A stretch of DNA of 64,000 nt, taken from NCBI GenBank assembly GCA_030765065.1, contig CM060988.1, positions 197,840,565 to 197,904,564 of the forward strand. The letters run 5' to 3'. Below are positions 33,301-47,551 of the stretch, piece by piece. The translations under genes were made by a program, and so were the position numbers. Origin of the DNA: Deroplatys truncata. Its lineage: Eukaryota > Arthropoda > Insecta > Mantodea > Mantidae. The stretch's first letter is position 1; every line of letters starts with the position of its first letter. The notes below the pieces were generated by a model that saw nothing but the letters and a program-made list of their open reading frames with translations, did not search any database and had not been told where the DNA came from.

Positions 33301-35445
33301 CTGATACATTTTCATATAGTTTACGAAGTGATCTTTCATACTGTCAAGTCAGATTTTAATGAATTGTATTCAGCAACAGTGTAAATAGGTGCTAAAAAGT
33401 AGCTATAGTATCAAATTGTATCCAGACCTCTATAGTTTGTGTTTCCTATTTTATTGTGTCCAACTTTAATACTATATGAAACTGATTGGTTATTAAAATT
33501 ATCAGTAATTTCACTATAGAGTAGGATGAGTGAAGCAAAGAAGGCTAAGGTGAATAGTTTGCTATGTAAATGTTTTGGGGATGACTTGAGGAGCATAAGA
33601 GATTTAAATGTCTATGCAAATATCATTGATGCAGTTACCGCAGTAACTGACGATGAGAAAGAATTTACTGTGGCAGCTTGTGGTTGCTTAGAAGGAAAAC
33701 TATTAAACTAAATTTGAGGAGAAACCTACAAGACGGGCATTCTGAACATTTTATAAATCAAAATGTTTAACCAGATTTGGACTTAACAGTTTTGATTAAC
33801 AACTATACACAGATGCATTTAAAGAATGTAGTATTAAAGAATTATAGCAGGAAGAGAATGTGAAATGTAAATAAAATTGTTTATTCGAGTATTTTTATTG
33901 TTAATTATATATGGTTTTTAATAATATGTTAGTTTGATATAAACCTTATTAAAGCAATTGGCAGGAAGTAGAACGTCATGCACAGCCTATATATCTGGAT
34001 GTTTATTTGAAAATTTAATTGTCTATTAATTTATAATACTCTCCTATAATAATAATAATTATAATAATAATGTATTAATTATATATTTACTTTATTAGTA
34101 GCTTTTTATTTATATAATAAATCAATTATTGAATCAAAGCATATTAAGTTCAATACATTTTCCTTAAATTTGAAGAACACAATTGCAAACTACATTCAAT
34201 TTTTCATGTTCTTCAGAAGTAAACCTTAAACAGAATGACTTCACATTTTACAATTTGTGAAAAATTGCCCAGGTTAGGAGTAATCAGTTTTTTGCTTCTC
34301 CTGTAAATTGTGTTTGTGACAATATAACTTCAAACAATGCTCCTCAGATATTGTATCGAGAGGAAATTTGAGGATTATCAGAGATTCTGAACAAAACTGA
34401 TGTAATATAAAGGATGCCTTGTAAAGTTATAAGATTTATCAAAGCATCACCAAGATGAGCAGCATTGGCAGAGCAGGTAGGACAGAATTTAGGTTGGTAA
34501 GATTTGATACAGGGGGATGATAATATAATTAAAAGTTGCATGAATTTCCAAGGGGTACCTTTGCATAATAATTTGGGAAGAAACTGAAAGAAACCTTAGA
34601 AGAGATTAGCATGAGAGATGTATGACAGAAGAGAAAATAATTAAATTGGATTCTGGAAGAAGTAAGGCATAAGTTAGAAAATATTGTGATGCAGGGGCTA
34701 TAGCCAAAGCATATTGGAAGGTCGGCACCAGGCACACAGAAGGATAAACATAAATAAATTGTGTGGTTGCAATCTCGCCCACTGTGCATACACCAGAAGC
34801 ACTATCAACAATAACCAGAATCTTCTGGAAGTATCCCTCCCCAACTCCTCCAGAATGTCCAGAACATGCTAGAATGTCCTGTAGAAACCTCCAGTGGCTG
34901 TATAAGCCAGAGCATTTGGCAGCAAGGTTGATTAGTGAACAAATTGCCAAGTGTGTTTCTGCTATAACATCAGGTGCAGTTCTACAAGTGAGTTTGTAGT
35001 CACAGCATCACATAATGGCGAAAGAGAACTTGCAAAGGAGTTAGAAGAAATTAAATCTGACACAAAAGATAAAATTAATGTAGTAGAAGAGAGTCTTTTT
35101 CAGAAACAAAAACAGATAGTCTGGCAGATGAAGGCAAACAAGAGGATAATAGAAGCCAAAAGAATGAGGGTCTGGAGCTACAAGCTAAGGTAAGAAAGAG
35201 GATGATAGACGTCACAGTGGAGGCACAGCACTGTGACCTGCAACCCAAGAGCCATGCTGCAAGTGTAGAGCAGAGGTGGCGAAAACGTGACTCGTGAGTC
35301 ATTTTGACTTGTAGGCGCACGTTCCCTCTCTGCAACCGTCCATTTGATTTTCACATGCTCATGTGTGATGCAGTGCGTGTTGCATATTTGGTGACTTGCG
35401 GAAGGAAGTTGTTTTCGCCACCCTTGGTGTAGAGGATCTCACAGT
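33301..35445. other. Unassigned stretch
   Basis: AT-rich with short ATA/TAA runs near 34050. Purine-biased sequence at 34560-34700 suggests another decayed retroelement but gives no firm motif. Open frames at 33526-33711 and 34951-35193 are not recognised. Confidence 0.4.
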
Positions 35446-37900
35446 TTCAGTAGGCTAATGTAAAAACAATGAATCCAACAAAATTTGATGGTCTTGGTCC
35501 TGGGCATGTTTATGCAGCAGCATGAGGCTATTGCAACCCACAATGAATGGAAGCCAATGCAGGTTTAGGCTGCCTTACAGAAGCAAGCAGTGGATACACT
35601 TCACACTTTCCCAGCCGGAGGTTCATCCAATAATTTAATTGAACTGTTGGAGGGACGTTATAGAGAACATTGCCTTGTTGCAACTTACTGGGACCAGTTG
35701 AAGGCAAGAGTGTAACAACCAAATGCCACCTTACAAGAACTCACCATGGAGGAGGAGCAGCTGAAATACTGGGCTCTGAATGACTTTATCACCACATTGC
35801 ATATCTGGAAGGAGAGTTCATGCAGTGATTAGTAGGATAACAGACCAGGTGTTGAAACAGCAGCTTCTCCTGGGGCAAGAGTATAGCATAAATGATGCTC
35901 GGCTGAATCAGTAAAGATGACAGCCAGAAAAGTCTGTGCTGGCCAGAACTGTGACAGTGAACAAGGATAATTAAAATTGAATTATACATTACTTCTTTCT
36001 TCTTGAATTTCAAAAATGTAATTGTCAGCCACATCTTGAGACTGGAGACCTTCATACTGGTGTTGCAGAAAGCCTGGACACCTAAGCATAAATTGCCGGT
36101 AAACAAGATAATCTGTAAGAGTCAACTTGAGCAGGACTAACCTTTGATTAACCTTGGAACACTGAATAGGAACATGTCATTCGAACTCAATAGCCCAATC
36201 CTAAAAACCATGCCAGGCAAGTGGCAACCAATAGCTAAAAGGTCAAGCCGGATGAGTGTTATAGCCTTATGCATGATCTGGTCAAAGTCCAACTTACAGG
36301 GAATTCAGATGGACTTTGAGGGGGAAGCTGCACTGCCTGGAATACTTTGTATCGTTTGCTAAATTGTAAAATGCATGTCTTTCAAGATGGAGTTTCAGTG
36401 CTGGGTCTTTTATAATATTTAGTTACCTACACTTTAAGCAAAATGTCATAGTTGGCCTATGTTCAAGGAAAGAAAGGCCCAAAATGTACATAGAAATGAA
36501 AAGCTTAATGCTTTTGTAACTATATATAAATATATATTTTTTATTTTCTGAAATCTTTACTAAGTTTCACAAAGAAGTTAACAAGCAGTAAATTGAATAA
36601 AGTCTGTTCTTGTTTCTTCTTCTTGCGCATATACAATGCTTTACGTCCATTAGAAGTAACAAATTGCTATAGTACTGAACATGCTCTAAATGGCAACCAT
36701 TATAAAGGCATGCTACATGACTTGGTATCTTAAATTTGGAATGTTACTCACTAAATGAATGAATGGAATTTTATACTAGGCCAAAATTGCATGTGCAAGC
36801 TGCCACTTCCCAGACCACCAAGATACGCTGGCTTCTCTGGTGGTAATCAACCCTCGACAAATTCCTCTTCTTCATGTCCAAAGCTGCCCGGCCTCCCACT
36901 GTGGAGTGTAACTCATGACTTCATGTCCCCGTCACTAGCTCCTGTCAGGCTACCAAGCTGGGCCTACAGATGAAGAAGCAGACTGTTTCTAGACAACTCA
37001 GCCAGCGGTCTCCGTCAGTTGCATACTCGAATGCCCAGGCAAATAGCTGTTGATCTCGAATCTGTAGGCAATGTATGGCTTTTATCGCCAGCCCCTTGTA
37101 GAGATGATGATAGTTTAGGAAGTGAGCCCAAGATGGCTCAGGACACTGATATATAGCACCAATACTGAAGAGTAAATAATCTGCAACATCACTAGTGTGG
37201 AGAGATATCGCTCCCAGAGGCCCAAACTATAAGAGCTATTGGGTTAAGCTGGACTCCATAGGAGTTAGGAATGGTCTGTTGAAGTTTGGGAGTCCCCAGA
37301 TGGGAAGACTAAGGTCAAACAATTACTCGAAGAAAACCATGTTAGTGCTACCAGAGCGTACTTGAATGTTACTCAGATCATGAAAAAACTATGTCTCCAA
37401 TTCCTTTGGTTGCATCTGCAAAGTGATGTGGAAAGATGGTGCCAGCAATGCAACATCTACTTCGCAAGTCTTGGGTCCAAGACTGTAGTCAGGGACGAGT
37501 TTGGCAATATGATGTCTGGCCGTCAAAAGTCACCTAGGAGACATGATGACAAATGACTGAATGTAGGCATGCTATGACAGTCTGGCAAACAGTGCTGGAT
37601 TCCTGGAATGTGACCTCCTATGGTTCAATCATCCCATGAGGAATGAGGGGAAGTCCCTGAAGCATCAACTTCATGGGATGGCCCATACAATGTATCAGTG
37701 AACCCATACCCATATCAGTGAAGTTGTATACCACATTCAGCGTCAACACAGAAAGATGCTGAGGTGGTTCACTTTGATTACCTTGCAGCAAATCACAGAA
37801 TGACGAAAGGCTCTGAGAAGGTAGCCGAGTGACGCTGATGTTTATTCATATGGATTATCTTGATGCTTGTCACAGAATGACTAACAGCTCTGAGAAAGGG
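35446..37900 (+). pseudogene. Ruined Ty3/Gypsy-like LTR retrotransposon
   Basis: A Gag-like region lies at about 35480-35935. It has KFDG, then FMQQHEAIATHNEW, then LLEGRYREHCLVATYWDQLKA, broken by frameshifts and stops. The layout matches Gypsy Gag proteins (KFDG, F..Q.E..A..N.W, L...Y......YR..L..R). An integrase zinc-domain-like region lies at 37340-37510, with DVERWCQQCNIYFASLGSK aligning to the usual DVE.WC..C..C...K. Near 37740-37790 a frame reading HRKMLRWFTLITLQQ resembles the terminal ...KVVHFDRL motif of such Pol proteins. Reverse transcriptase and LTRs are not recognisable. It is a deletion derivative or very old copy. Confidence 0.7.
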
Positions 37901-40034
37901 GTATGTAACGCTGTGGCTTCGCACTAAGCTTTTCTGGAGGTTGGCACTAGCAGTTGGAGAGGAAAACATTGATAAGTGATGGAGTAGTGCTCTTTCCCAG
38001 CATAAACATTATTGACAAATAATCAGTACCTTACCTTCCTCCCTACCTGCTGTCTCCTGAATGTGTGAGTGTTCTTGTAGAAGCTTACACCAGCCATATA
38101 AGCCAAAGGATTTGCTAATCCGTTGAGCTGTACATGTTCCTTCACATTTCCACTGTTTCTGAAGTGATAGTGAAGACACTTTTTAAAAGGGTGCTAACAT
38201 TACAATGTAGTGCACTAGTTTACTTGCATAATTAAATTTGTCAGTGCACTTTAAACAAAGCAATGTCAGTGACAGTTTCATTACATATATCTCTCACATT
38301 CTTCAAAATAGAGAAAACTGTATTTGCAACTAACAACTTAAACCCTCTTAGTGCCATGCAACAGAATGGCCAACAGCCATTAAACAGCCAGATATGGGCA
38401 GCTTGGGTTTGAAAGTTCACCCTGTTGAATGCCAGAGCCAATTATGTGTCAACCTGCAACAACCTTCATGGTAAAACATATTTTGTGACATTGAATGCTA
38501 TTGGAATACATGCCCTTGGAAAGATTCAAAATTTTTTCCTTTACTGCTTGGTTTATAATGTTATACATCACTTTCAATAGGTAAACCACCCTCAGTCTAC
38601 GACTGTGCATTGTATGTAAAATGGCAAACAGCTTTTGTGATCTTTTTACAGCTGGTGATCATGACAAGAAGCTGTTGCAATATTTTGAGCAATGCTGATG
38701 AGTTGATGTCACATAGCAATAGTGATAGTGATTCTGATAATGGTGATATAACACACATGGCCCTAAGGCTACCACAAAAAAGAGATGTTTCAAAACTTGC
38801 AAGGAAATGATGCCGACATCACTGTCAACAACAGGGAAATTGTTTACACCATTTTACCATTCCATTGTAGATTCTCTAAGCAAATAATGTTGTCTACAAG
38901 AGAGAGCATCCACACACTTTAACTAACAAGGATAGTACCAAAAAATAGTATGTGGCATCAGGCTGTTACCTGAATAGTGTATCATGTTCCATTCACAACA
39001 AAAATCACAATCAAGAACTATGTATGTCAGGTGTGATAAACGATTCCATACCAGGTGTGCAAAATAAGTGCATATAGATAATTATATATTAACCTTCTGA
39101 GCCACTTATGTGCTACACCATTTCTGGCATAAATTTTAAAACAATCAAAATATTTTAAATGCTACTGCAATTTTCCTTGTTTATAAAGTACTATGCTTTC
39201 ATTTGCTATACCTCAAACGTTTTGAGTGCATTTTCAGTGGTGGATTTCTTAACTGATATTTTGAAAAAAGCATTTATACTACAAACAGATGTTTAAGTAA
39301 AACATATTACACCTGACATAAAATTAATATACATTATTACTATAGTGGCATTTATATTACCTGAGTCTCATGCATGAAAGGTTTCTACCAATGTGTCCAT
39401 TAAACTTAACTATTTTTATACAATTTTTCATAATAGCTACCTCCTGCTCAAAATGCTTTGGCACTTTACAACAGGTAAACGTGGCGGGCGTGTGACTTTC
39501 TCCAGCCAGCTTAAGACAGCTGATTAGATCGGCTCATGGCACTAAGAGGTTTAAATAATGAATTTATACTACAATTTCTCCATCTAAAATGAAACTTACC
39601 ACAAAACATGTAAACTTCATTGCATATCTGTAGTTAGTTAAGCTAAAGTGATAGTTCAGGACCTTATAAATTTAATTCTAAATATTAAAAACCTTTAACA
39701 GTCAGTGGTTTGGTTACAATGCAATTATATGTGATGGTAATCCTTTTTTATAAATATATTACATTTGTATGCTTTTGCACTCATAATGCACACTGTGTGC
39801 TTTCAAACTTCATAGACAATTAAAGCTCTTATTTTAAACATTATATCCATTAGCTTTTTCACCCTCATAAATCAAACTATGTTTTCTTCTTGTAAACATT
39901 AAATTTGTGTGGATTTTTTGCCTCATAAATCAGTCTCTTTTGATTTGAAAAATCTGCAAAAATTACATTCATGAGACTTTTTAAACTCATGAATTTAATC
40001 ATGAGTTTATAAATGCAATAACAGACTAATCCTC
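37901..40034. other. Unassigned stretch 3' of the zinc-finger gene
   Basis: No confident gene. A short frame at 38610-38810 with a Ser/Asp run (SNSDSDSDNGD) resembles the acidic N-terminus of some transposases, but nothing follows it. Sequence at 39860-40030 is likely zinc-finger 3' UTR, with decayed finger-like minus-strand text (for example near 39880). Confidence 0.35.
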
Positions 40035-42156
40035 TTATTCAAAAACATAGTTACATGGTATTTTACCCTCATGAATCACACCATGTGTTTTTAAATGTGA
40101 TAGCCAAGCAAAGCTCTTATTGCAGACATCATATTTGTTTGGCTTTTTGCCTTCATGAATCAAACTGTGTGTTTTCAAATCCCCTAGCTGAGTAAAGCTC
40201 TTATTGCAAACATTACATCTGTGTGACATTTTGCCTTCATGAATCAAAATGTGTCTTTTCAAATTCCCTAGCTGAGTAAAGCACTTATTGCAAACATTAC
40301 ATTTGTGTGGCTTTTTGCCCTCATGAATCAAACTGTGTGTTTTCAAAATCCCAAGTGAAGTAAAGCTCTTATTACAAACATTACATTTGTGTAGCTCTTT
40401 GCCCTCATGAATCAAACTGTGTTTTTTCAAACTCCCTAGTGCAGTAAAGCTCTTATTACAAACATTACATTTATTTGGATTTCTGTCCTCATGAATCAAA
40501 CTGTGTGTTTTCAAATGCCCTAGCTGAACAAAACTCTTACTGCAAACATTACATTTGTGTGGCTTTTTGCCTTCATGAATCAAAATGTGTCTTTTCAAAC
40601 TCCCTAGCTCAGTAAAACACTTATTGCAAACACTACATTTGTGTGGCTTTTTGCCCTCATGGATCAAAATGTGTGTTTTCAAACTCCCTATCTCAGTGAA
40701 ACACTTATTGCAAACATTACATTTGTGAGGCTTTTTGCCTTCGTGAATCAAACTGTGTCTTTTTAAATACCCTTTCTGAGTAAAGCACTTATTGCAAACA
40801 TTACATTTGTGTGGCTTTTTACCCTCATGAATCAAGCTATGTGTTTTCAAACTCCCTAGTACAGTAAAGCTCTTATTACAAACATTACATTTGTGTGGCT
40901 TTTTGCCCTCATGAATCAAACTGTGTGTTTTCAAACTGCCTAGTACATTAAAGCTCTTATTACAGACATTACATTTGTGTGGCTTTTTGCCCTCATGAAT
41001 CAAAGTGTGTCTTTTCAAACTCCCTAGTGCAGTAAAGCTCTTGTTACAAACATTACATTTCTGTGGCTTTTTGCCCTCGTGAATCAAAGTGTGTGTTTTC
41101 AAACTCCCTAGTGCAGTAAAGCTCTTATTACAAATATTACATTTGTGTGGCTTTTTGCCCTCATGAATCAAAGTGTGTGTTTTCAAATTTGATCGCTGAG
41201 CAAAGCTCTTATTGCAAACATTACATTTGTGTGACTTTTTGCCTTCATGAATTAAGGTGTGTCTCTTTAATTCTGACAGCCAAGTAAAGTTCTTATTGCA
41301 AACATTACATTTGTGTGGCTTTTTGCCTCCATGAATCAAACTGTGTGTTTTCAAAATCCCTAGCTCAGTAAAGACCTTATTACAAACATTACATTTAAGT
41401 GGATATTTGCCCTCATGAATCAAACCATGTCTTTTCATATGTGACAGCCATACAAAGCTCTTATTGCAAAGATTACATTTATGTGGCTTTATACCATCAT
41501 GAATCAAACTGTGTGTTTTCAAATTCCCTAGCTGAGTAAAACTCTTATTGCAAACATTACATTTGTGTGACTTTTTACCTTCATGAATCAAGGTATGTCT
41601 CTTCAAATCTGACAGCCAAGTAAAGTTCTTATTGCAAACATTACATTCATATGGTTTTCTACCCTCGTGAATAAAACTGTGTCTTTTTAAATACCCTAGA
41701 ACAGTAAAGGTCTTATTGCAAATATTACATTTGTGTGGCTTTTTGCCATAATGAATCAAACTGTGTGTTTTCAAATTTGATAACCAAACAAAACGCTTAT
41801 TGCAAATATTACATTTGTGTGACTTTATGCCCTTGTGAATCAACCTGTGTCTCTTCATTGTTTGCTGTAGAGTAAAGCTCTTCTGGCATATGTCACAGTT
41901 GTATACCTTCTTTTCTTCATGACTCAAATCATGCAATTTGTATGCTGATTTGCCTGAATACATATTTCCAAAGAGCTCGCATTGTATTCCTGCTTCCACA
42001 ATCAGAACTTGCTTTTTTGAAGGTAATACTGAAATACAAGCTTTACTGTTCTCAATGTTCTTCTTAGATGTATGAGAATAAACATTTTTAGCTATTTGAG
42101 ATGGGTCCACAGCTTCTACTCCAGGAGCTTGAGCACAAGTTGTATCCAGAATTAAC
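40035..42156 (-). CDS. C2H2 zinc-finger protein, terminal exon (22 fingers)
   Basis: The exon begins after a clear acceptor (minus strand TACTTTTTCAG, first exon base at 42156) and stays open to TAA at 40035, giving 706 residues. An N-terminal segment of about 80 residues precedes 22 tandem fingers of 28 residues, each of the form HKCNVCNKSFxxLGxLKTH...IH. The first finger (YNCDICQKSF) is the most divergent. The last has lost its first cysteine (NKYDVC) and is probably non-functional. The linkers read HEGKKPHKC rather than the common TGEKP. Such proteins bind DNA in the nucleus, usually as transcriptional regulators; the target is unknown. The first base completes a codon with AG from the 41-nt exon at 49541-49581. 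The GTG at 42110 is not the start, because the frame runs through it into the upstream exon. Confidence 0.92.
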
Positions 42157-44379
42157 CTGAAAAAGTATAAGTACTGTTACTAATTTGAGAAATGAGTGTA
42201 GACATAATTAAGTAATACCACTGAGAGGAAACTGGCATTCAGTTACTAAATGGAAAAATATGTCCTTGAAATTTATCCCTGATTATACCTATGAATGCTG
42301 TATTAATTAGTTGTTTATTCATAAGTAGTTCCATAAAATACTATTATTTGATACTGATTATAAAGTTTGAATTTGTCACTCAGTAGTATCTTGTGTAGTA
42401 GGTTTTTTATTTCAGAAATTCTTGAACTTTAATTGCAGAAAAACCTTTACCCTACATACCTTTATGGAATATTTATATAAAAGGTATTAAGTCAGCATAC
42501 CACACTGTTATTAGCAGCAGAAGCAATTTTTAAGAGTGCCACAACCAAGCAACAGTCACCCACCAGGCAGACCTTCCACTAGCATCACATGTGAGTTCAA
42601 GAAAGCACAATTATATACACACTGCAGCAGTCATAAGTGGTGACACAGTCAATCAAAAGTGTTCTTTGCATCCCCTTTATCATCTTTGGAACAAGGAATC
42701 ATATGACCTAAGTATCTTCCTGTAATCTGCAGTATTCCATTATTCCTTTGTTTCACTTGTAATTGTGCTGTGGTTATTGAGTGGTCAACAATTGTGGACT
42801 GACAGTCCTGCCAAGCAACAAGTTTGGAAAGTATCTGCACTGACGCTACCAGCAGAAATAGTAAAAGTGAGCTTTTGTAAACATACATTACCTTACTCTC
42901 AAGGGGTTTTTTATTATTAAACTTTCAGTTTCTGTTAGTCACATGATTTTGTTGCATTCAGGTAGGCATATTTGTTTTTATTTATAAACTTCTTTATAGA
43001 ATGGACTATTATGAAATGAACATGAAAGAATCAGGAGTATTGTTGTTGAATGACCACGAAAAGTGAAATCTGTGACCGACTTGTATTACCCAAAGCACTG
43101 CAGCACCATTGTGTGTACATTAGTATATTGTGTGTCTGTTATTTTGAAGCACACATAATATATTAACATGCTTACAATTTAAGCAGAACTAGACAAGATT
43201 TATTCTTTTATACAACCTATGTACTTAGTAATTAAAATTCAAACATATAAAATATATATTTTTCGTTTTATTGTTGCTATTTAGTTAAAATCCATATTTT
43301 TTCTAAAGCACACAAAATCTACTTCAAGTACTACTAGTAGACAACAATGCATAAACATTTTGGGGTTAGGAAGATAACCAAACTTTTAAGTCCACCACAA
43401 GCAAGCTTTATTATCCTCATGTTCATTTCCACAGAAAGATTTTTAAATACTAAATTCAATACAAACATATGATGGACTGAAATTATAGAAATTAAGAAAA
43501 AGCAAATTTCTGATTGAAACAAATGTTATCCAAGAAATCATTTACTCAATGAGCTCATTTGAGTCAAAATATACTATTTCCAAACAATAATGTTTTTAGT
43601 GAACTTTTAGGCTTGAAAAAAGTGTGAAAAAAAATAACATTTCTTAATCTTACTTTGCCTTTTTCATTACAGTGGACTTGGTGCCATTGTTGCCACCGGA
43701 TAATAGAATATAATCAGTAAACTACATCAATGAAAAGCAAATGATCAAGCAATGAATGCACTGATCACTCCTATAGATGTTGATGTACACCACTGGTTGT
43801 AAAGGTCTCTTTTCTGAAATGCTAGTACTTGTAGCTTAGCATACACATTTAGGGCAGAACAAAGCCCAAAATGTCCACATCCGTTTAAGGAAAAAGAAAA
43901 TTAAAAACAACACATTCTTTATTCTTCTTACCAAAATTTGAGCTATAACATAAAAATTGCACTGTATAAACAGATATATGCATAGATCTTGATGCCACAT
44001 TACACTATTATTGTTCAATGTATCTAGCACATACAGGTTGCAGGAGCAATATCCTGCTTCCTGTATTACAAGACATTTATGTCTTTGCTGTTGAAGTACT
44101 ATCAGCTTTGTTTTCTTTTGTGATGACAGGGATTCTTATGGAATAACATATCATTTTCATATTTTTCAGCTAATGCCAAACATTTTAAAACTGATACATA
44201 TGCTGTAAATTCTTCTCATGTTAATGAGGGCCAATCGACATATGGTGTGATCCTCATAGATATTGGAATGATGTTTCAAACCTTCTTGACATGCTAGATT
44301 AAGATGTTATTAAACACAAAAATGAGCAGTGTTAAAATTGCAAAATAATGCCAAATTAAGCTTATTGGTTTAGTTGATT

Positions 44380-45699
44380 TGCAAGTTCATATTGTCAAAA
44401 AACATTTAACCATTGTGATGATCTGCCCATGGAATAGAGGTGTTGTTTAAAGTTGTCATAGTGTTATTGCTATTACAACTATTTTAACATATTGCCAAAA
44501 GACATTTTACAACTGTGATGTATCTGTGCACGGAATAGAGCCATTGTTCTAAGCTGTTATATTGTTATTGCTATTACAACCAGTGTAACATATTGCAAAG
44601 GATATTTTACAACTGTGATATATCCGTTCATGTAGTACATTTGCCATTTTAAGCTTATATGTTGTTACTATTATTAATGCGGTATAATGTACTATAATGC
44701 AGTACAGTTACTGTTCTAAGTTATATAGTTGCTGTTATTAGTCCTAGTTCAATATATTGCCAAAACATTTTACAACTCTGGAGTCTGTTAATGGAGTAAA
44801 GTTATTGTTCTAAGTTGTTATATTGTTACTATTATTAGTCAATATATAGCCTAGACATTTTAAACTTTGGAGTGTCTACTAATGGAGTGCAGTTATTGTT
44901 ATAAAGTTTGCTGTTATTTGTTGTAGTTCAATATAGCCAACAGACATTTTAAACTCTGGAGTGACTCTTAATGGAGTGCAGTTATTGTTTTAAAGTTTAC
45001 TGTTATTTGTCATAGTTCAATATATAGCCAACAGACATTTTAAACTCTGCAGTGACTCTTAATGGAATGCAGTTATTGTTATAAAGTTTGCTGTTATTTG
45101 TTGTAGTTCAATATATAGCCAACAGACATTTTAAACTCTGGAGTGACTCTTAATGGAGTGCAGTTATTGTTTTAAAGTTTACTGCTATTTGTCATAGTTC
45201 AATATATAGCCAACAGACATTTTAAACTCTGCAGTGACTCTTAATGGAGTGCAGTTATTGTTTTAAAGTTTACTGTTATTTGTCATTGTTCAATATATAG
45301 CCAACAGACATTTTAAACTCTATAGTGACTCTTAATGGAGTGCAGTTATTGTTTTAAAGTTTACTGTTATTTGCCATAGTTCAATATATAGCCAACGGAC
45401 ATTTTAAACTCTGGAGTGACTCTTAATGGAGTACAGTTATTGCTATAAAGTTTACTGTTATTATTTGTAGTTCAATATATCGCCAAGAGACATTGTACAA
45501 CTCTGGATTATTTGTTGACGGAGCGCAGTCGTTGTTGAAAACTGTTTTTCTAATTAGTCATAATTCAATATATTGCCAACAGACATTTTAAACTCTGGAG
45601 TGTCTGTTAATGGAGTGCAGTTATTGTTATAAACTGTTACTGCTAATAGTGATAGTTTAATATATGGCCAATAGACATTGTAAACTGTGGAGTATCTGT
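44380..45699. repeat. 91-bp satellite, left part (within the zinc-finger intron)
   Basis: Units contain AATATATAGCCAACAGACAT, TTTAAACTCTGGAGTGACTC and TTAATGGAGTGCAGTTATTG. ACAGACATT recurs at 44940, 45031, 45122 and 45213, exactly 91 bp apart. Alternating TTGTTGTAGTTC and TTGTCATAGTTC variants give a 182-bp dimer in the middle. Units at the left edge are longer (about 100 bp) and more diverged. Confidence 0.95.
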
Positions 45700-47551
45700 G
45701 CAAGACACTTTCACCCAAGAGTGACATCTTACCACAAGAGAGGAAGACAAACAAAGAACTCAACAAAGAATATGAAGAAAAAATTGCACACTTGCTATCC
45801 AATGAAACCTTCAGAAAGCTGATGGACACGACCTCATATTTTCATGACAAACAGCCTCATAAAAGCTTCATCTCTACCAAACACTGTGATGAAAGAGACC
45901 TGTAGAGACAAAGCTTTGCCGCCAAGATTAAACGGGCTCCCAAAAAAAATGACAATGTATTGCTATGTCCCATTGTGAGTAGCATAGGTTTGTTACCTAC
46001 CGTATCACCAAACATCTTTCCGCTCTGCTACAACCATACATCAGTACCACAAACACACATTAGAAACTCGGACCACTTAATAAAGAAACTTAAGCACATA
46101 CGGCTAGAAGCCTGGGACAGCTTAGTGAGCTTTGGTGTTGTCTCATTATTTACCAAAGTACCGATAAAAGACGTCTTAAGTCACATTCAAGAATTATTTC
46201 CCAAGGACATCACAGAGCTCTTCTGTTACTGCCTTACAGCGAATTACTTTCAATGGGACAATTTTTATGAACAGATCAAGGGAGATGCCATGGGTAGTCC
46301 TCCAAGCCTACTTATCGCATAAGTTTTTTATGGAAAACTTTGAGCAGTCAGCACTTGCCAGCACACCTCTCAAAGCGAAGACCTGGTTATGCTACGTTTA
46401 TGATATGTTTGTGGTGTGGAAATATGAGTAAGACACCTTAGATCAATTTCTGCTGCGTCTTAACAGCTTAAATCTCAGCATACAATTTACAATGGAGGAA
46501 GAAAAAGACAATAATCTAGCCTTCTTAGATGTAAAAGTCATCAGAATGCAGTATATACAGGAAGCCTACCTACACAGATTGATGCCTAAACAAAATATTG
46601 AACCTCCACCAGGCAGAAACAAGGAGTGATAAAAACTCTCACAGAATGGGCAACAAGAATCTGTAATGAAAAATACTTGAAAAAAGAAGTTAAACATCCT
46701 AATTCTGCCTTCCAATGGCTGCATGCGGAAAGAAATCCACTATGGGCTTCATCCTAGGCGCCATACACCAAAAAAAAAAGTATTACTGCACAACAAGCAG
46801 GGCCTTCCGCCCCTACATTATAAATGTTTCCGACTGAATAGGCAAGCTTCTGCACTCATACGGGATTGACACGGTCTATAGACCAACAGATGCCAATCAA
46901 GGACTTGCTGAGATCAGCCAAAGTTAAATATCACCAACATACATCTGTAGGTGTATACAAAATGCCCTGTAGCTGTGGCAAGGTTTACATAGGCACTACT
47001 ATGCACAGCATGGCCACAAGATTGAGAGAACATGAGCATCACAGCAGATTGGGACAAATAGATAAATCATCTGTGGTGGAACATTCATTGTTATTTGGCC
47101 ATATCAGGTTCAAAGAAACCCAAGTTTTATCTTCAACTGTAAGCTACCACGCTCGACTACAGAGGGAGGCCATAGAAATTTATAAACATAAGAACAATTA
47201 TAACCAGAAAGAAGCTCTCTGTGTGCATAAAGCCTGGAGAAACACTTAGGCAAAAACAACAGACATAATAATACCTCACCAAACCCAACCACCCACTCCA
47301 AAAGATGCTAGCCAATCACTACACAGGACCTTACAGTAAGTCCTGCCCTTCTCCACTATATAAGAGCACCATCCTCCAGTCTCTACATTCAGGCTCTGAC
47401 CACAATGAATCACTTCACCTAGATGCCAAGCAATGTACTTGGTGAAACGTCCGTATCTACGGTGCCTTCTAGACCATGGCCTACAAGCCCAGATAGTAGT
47501 AATTCAATTATTAGCCAAGACGCCAGTCGTGAAAGCTTCCCTATGTACACA
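45700..47551 (+). mobile_element. Penelope-like retroelement, decayed, with GIY-YIG domain
   Basis: Plus-strand frames follow the Penelope order. An N-terminal part (45700-45905) is followed by reverse transcriptase from about 45928: NGLPKK, CPIVSSIG, NSDHLIKKLK, VSLFTKVPIKDVL, GDAMGSP. The catalytic YVDD is replaced by YVYD near 46400, and then come LSIQFTMEEE and NNLAFLDVKV. Stops interrupt at 46321, 46427 and about 46628. A final open frame (46866-47249) carries a GIY-YIG endonuclease: GVYKMPCSCGKVYIG, then RLREHEHHSR, then SSVVEHSL and a closing REAIEIYKHKNNYN. The element sits inside the 91-bp satellite. TGTGGAGTATCTGT (45686-45699) and TGTGGAGCATCTGT (47552-47565) at its edges may be a target duplication or just adjacent satellite phase. 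It is inactive. Confidence 0.9.

Noticed and set aside
42649-42888. A small secreted protein (79 codons, hydrophobic N-terminus)
   Set aside because: It is single, lies in the intron of the zinc-finger gene, has no splice partner or recognised domain, and the hydrophobic start alone is weak evidence.
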